Below are positions 33,501-35,210 of a stretch of DNA of 35,210 nucleotides, one piece after another (within the stretch, counting starts at the first letter, position 1; every line of letters begins with the position of its first letter). Location of the stretch: the NCBI GenBank assembly GCA_945860255.1, contig CAMAQI010000003.1:1-35210 (forward strand), in the 5' to 3' direction. The notes below the pieces were generated by a model. It saw nothing but the letters and a program-made list of their open reading frames with translations. It made no database searches and had not been told where the DNA came from. Source of the DNA: Methylacidiphilum caldifontis (GTDB lineage Bacteria; Verrucomicrobiota; Verrucomicrobiia; Methylacidiphilales; CAMAQI01). Made by a program: the position numbers and the translations under genes.

Positions 33501-33599
33501 CCTCCAGTTTTTCATCACCAGTTTGGTTGCAGAGTTTACGAGGCGAAGTAGTTTCTCATTCAAGAAATGGGTTGAATGAAAGGGGGAACAAGGCCTCTG

Positions 33600-35210
33600 T
33601 TAAGGAGCAGGAATGAGCTCGATTGTTTTCTCCATATCCTCTCCGTCACGAAGGATCAGATTTTCTTCGTAAGATAATTTTCCGTCGATAAAAAGTTGAA
33701 TTCGCTGTTCTCCAGAAGAGAGCGTCAGATCGCGCCGACCGTTCTGGAGCGAGTGAGTGATATCGTTTATCCGTAGCCTTAATCCTGTACGTAGTGGCTT
33801 CACCTGAATTCTGAGGATACCTGAGGAGACGCTGAGCTCGGAGATGTTTTCGGTTGATCCCTCTACTTGGATACGTCGAGACTCACGAATATCCCCTCTT
33901 GAATCAGAGAAGATAGCCTCGTGATATCCGATCGGAAGGAAAAATCGATACGGGATGAGGCGTTTACTGGAGTTATTAATCGAGACAAAGAGATCTTCCG
34001 CATTGGCTTCGAAACGAATGGCAACCCAAGGAGAACTTAAGACGACGGTCTCATTCCGCTGAGCGATCATTTGAGGGAAGCTAAACTCCGGTTGGCCTTC
34101 TTGCGTGATCGAGAATCGGTGGATTCCTTTCGACAGATAGAGGCCCTCGAGTTCCGGGGGAATCGGAATACGGTCGACCTTGAGTAGATAGGCTTTTGGG
34201 TCTAACGAGTTTTGGCGTGTGGAATCGAGCACTTGAATGCGAACGAAAGGGTTTGAAAAGAGACTATTTTGAGAGACCGATTGGTACTGTTTTCCATTCC
34301 AAAGAATCCGATGGAGCGCGGCTCGGTTTCCTTGTCGTAATAGGAGAAAGAGGGGTTGGTTTTGGGTTGAGAGTTCGGCATTTCCTTTTCCTTCTTGAAG
34401 GAGATCCCCATTGTCGCGAAAGAGGCTCCAAGTGACGCTTGAGTTCGTGGTATTAATATCGAGTTGACTGCTGATAAGGATTTGACCTGAGGGTCGCAAG
34501 AAATAGATAATCAACAAAAGGAGCGTTGTGGCCACGAGGATGGAGCCCCATTTGACGAGAATCGCTTTGCGGTTTCTTTTAACATAGCCTTCGATGAGAG
34601 TGAGAAGGCGTGAGGCTTCGACTTCGTAGTCACTTCCTGAGAGCTGATCGTTATGAAGAGTTTCTCTAATTTCTTCGCAAAATTCTGAAATGGCACTCCA
34701 ATCCAGTTTTTGAAGATCCATTTCTTGGAGCTTCGTGAGAACCGCCTGGATTTGAACGAGCCGTTGGTTGATTTTGGCAACGAGATCGAGTACTTCTCGC
34801 TGCTCATTGATACGAAAGTGAGGAGGAATAGACTTAATTGCCTCCATTGCCTTCAGGTGATTTCCTGCCACCGCCATCGCTCTGGCTTGTTGGACAGAGA
34901 GTTGGAGGTTGCTGTTTTTTTTGCGAAGCTCTTCGACTGCTTTTTCCGAAGTGAGAAGTTGATGACGTAAGACCGTCGTGCAGGAGTTTGGATCTGTGAG
35001 GAGGGTTGCGGTGAGTCGGATATCAGGCAGGTTGACGCTAGGGCTTTGAAGTTTTCGAATTGCAGAAATCTTTAAAAGAAGGATTATAGAATTTAAATCA
35101 CGAGGCCAGACGAACGGATCGGCTCCGATGGGGGATTGATCGGAGGCAAAGGCAGAGATGGCGGAGTCGAATTTTTTTTGGTATTCTTGAATCTCACGGC
35201 TGAGAAAATC
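33600..35210 (-). CDS. Membrane protein with coiled-coil and PEGA-like C-terminal domain, partial at its 5' end
   Basis: Reading the minus strand upstream of the first Met (34877) shows no stop to the edge of the window, so at least 536 residues are present and the true start lies beyond 35210. The extension reads as a protein (for example DFLSREIQEYQKKFD at the edge, then a heptad-like stretch ending LRKKNSNLQLSVQQARA). In the numbering from Met 34877, residues 1-105 are helical and charged, a membrane helix occupies about 108-127, and the rest is beta-rich. The C terminus (from GILRIQVKPLRTGLRLRIND) resembles a PEGA domain. I do not recognise the whole protein; N-terminal domains, such as a kinase, cannot be excluded. 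Confidence 0.75.
   Translation of the reverse strand, partial: DFLSREIQEYQKKFDSAISAFASDQSPIGADPFVWPRDLNSIILLLKISAIRKLQSPSVNLPDIRLTATLLTDPNSCTTVLRHQLLTSEKAVEELRKKNSNLQLSVQQARAMAVAGNHLKAMEAIKSIPPHFRINEQREVLDLVAKINQRLVQIQAVLTKLQEMDLQKLDWSAISEFCEEIRETLHNDQLSGSDYEVEASRLLTLIEGYVKRNRKAILVKWGSILVATTLLLLIIYFLRPSGQILISSQLDINTTNSSVTWSLFRDNGDLLQEGKGNAELSTQNQPLFLLLRQGNRAALHRILWNGKQYQSVSQNSLFSNPFVRIQVLDSTRQNSLDPKAYLLKVDRIPIPPELEGLYLSKGIHRFSITQEGQPEFSFPQMIAQRNETVVLSSPWVAIRFEANAEDLFVSINNSSKRLIPYRFFLPIGYHEAIFSDSRGDIRESRRIQVEGSTENISELSVSSGILRIQVKPLRTGLRLRINDITHSLQNGRRDLTLSSGEQRIQLFIDGKLSYEENLILRDGEDMEKTIELIPAP

Noticed and set aside
1..35210. CRISPR arrays, tRNA or rRNA genes and insertion sequences.
   Set aside because: I saw no regularly spaced repeats, no cloverleaf-like or rRNA sequence, and no transposase gene.

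Overview
The window is a stretch of chromosome of about 35 kb, moderately AT-rich by eye, from a Gram-negative bacterium. The best guess is a member of the PVC group (Verrucomicrobiota or a relative). The reasons are a complete Alternative Complex III operon, a Tat-exported Gfo/Idh/MocA oxidoreductase beside a sugar isomerase/epimerase, a PEGA-like membrane protein, and many genes without a clear Shine-Dalgarno sequence. This assignment is inference: there is no rRNA or other marker gene here.

Layout. Positions 1-1991 hold ordinary metabolism: the end of a sodium/solute symporter, glpX (class II fructose-1,6-bisphosphatase) and hisI. Positions about 2004-11396 are a defence block. It starts with a VapBC/FitAB-type toxin-antitoxin pair with a palindromic operator, then a gene-poor stretch of about 450 bp, then a complete type I Zorya anti-phage system, zorA-zorB-zorC-zorD, with overlapping or nearly touching genes. 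Positions 11584-22874 are a respiratory operon: promoter, actA-actB-actC-actD-actE-actF (Alternative Complex III, quinol oxidation coupled to cytochrome c reduction), a small one-helix protein, and a three-gene module related to the CcoN, CcoO and CcoP subunits of cbb3 oxidases, closed by a hairpin-T6 terminator.

Positions 23026-25205 carry two minus-strand exported proteins: an L,D-transpeptidase and an endonuclease/exonuclease/phosphatase-family protein. Positions 25386-30220 are a plus-strand group: a DoxX-like membrane protein, two Gfo/Idh/MocA oxidoreductases flanking a TIM-barrel sugar isomerase/epimerase, and a secreted discoidin-like protein, which looks like sugar or keto-glycoside handling. 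Positions 30266-33409 carry ApbE, a PAS-AraC regulator and an Agl23-like GT-C membrane protein. The right edge is a minus-strand membrane protein with a PEGA-like C terminus, whose reading frame runs out of the window.

The most unusual item is the CcoN-like protein at 20064-21539. It aligns by landmarks with cbb3 oxidase subunit I, but the positions for the low-spin haem ligand on helix II, two of the three CuB histidines, the cross-linked tyrosine and both histidines of the HVH motif are occupied by residues that cannot do those jobs. It should not be able to reduce oxygen, yet it is kept intact in an operon with Alternative Complex III and two monohaem cytochromes. It also has gained Cys-rich segments. 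The module may be a structural or electron-relay partner of Alternative Complex III rather than an oxidase. The Zorya system is a known type and looks intact; its ZorC carries a tandem C-terminal module worth a look.
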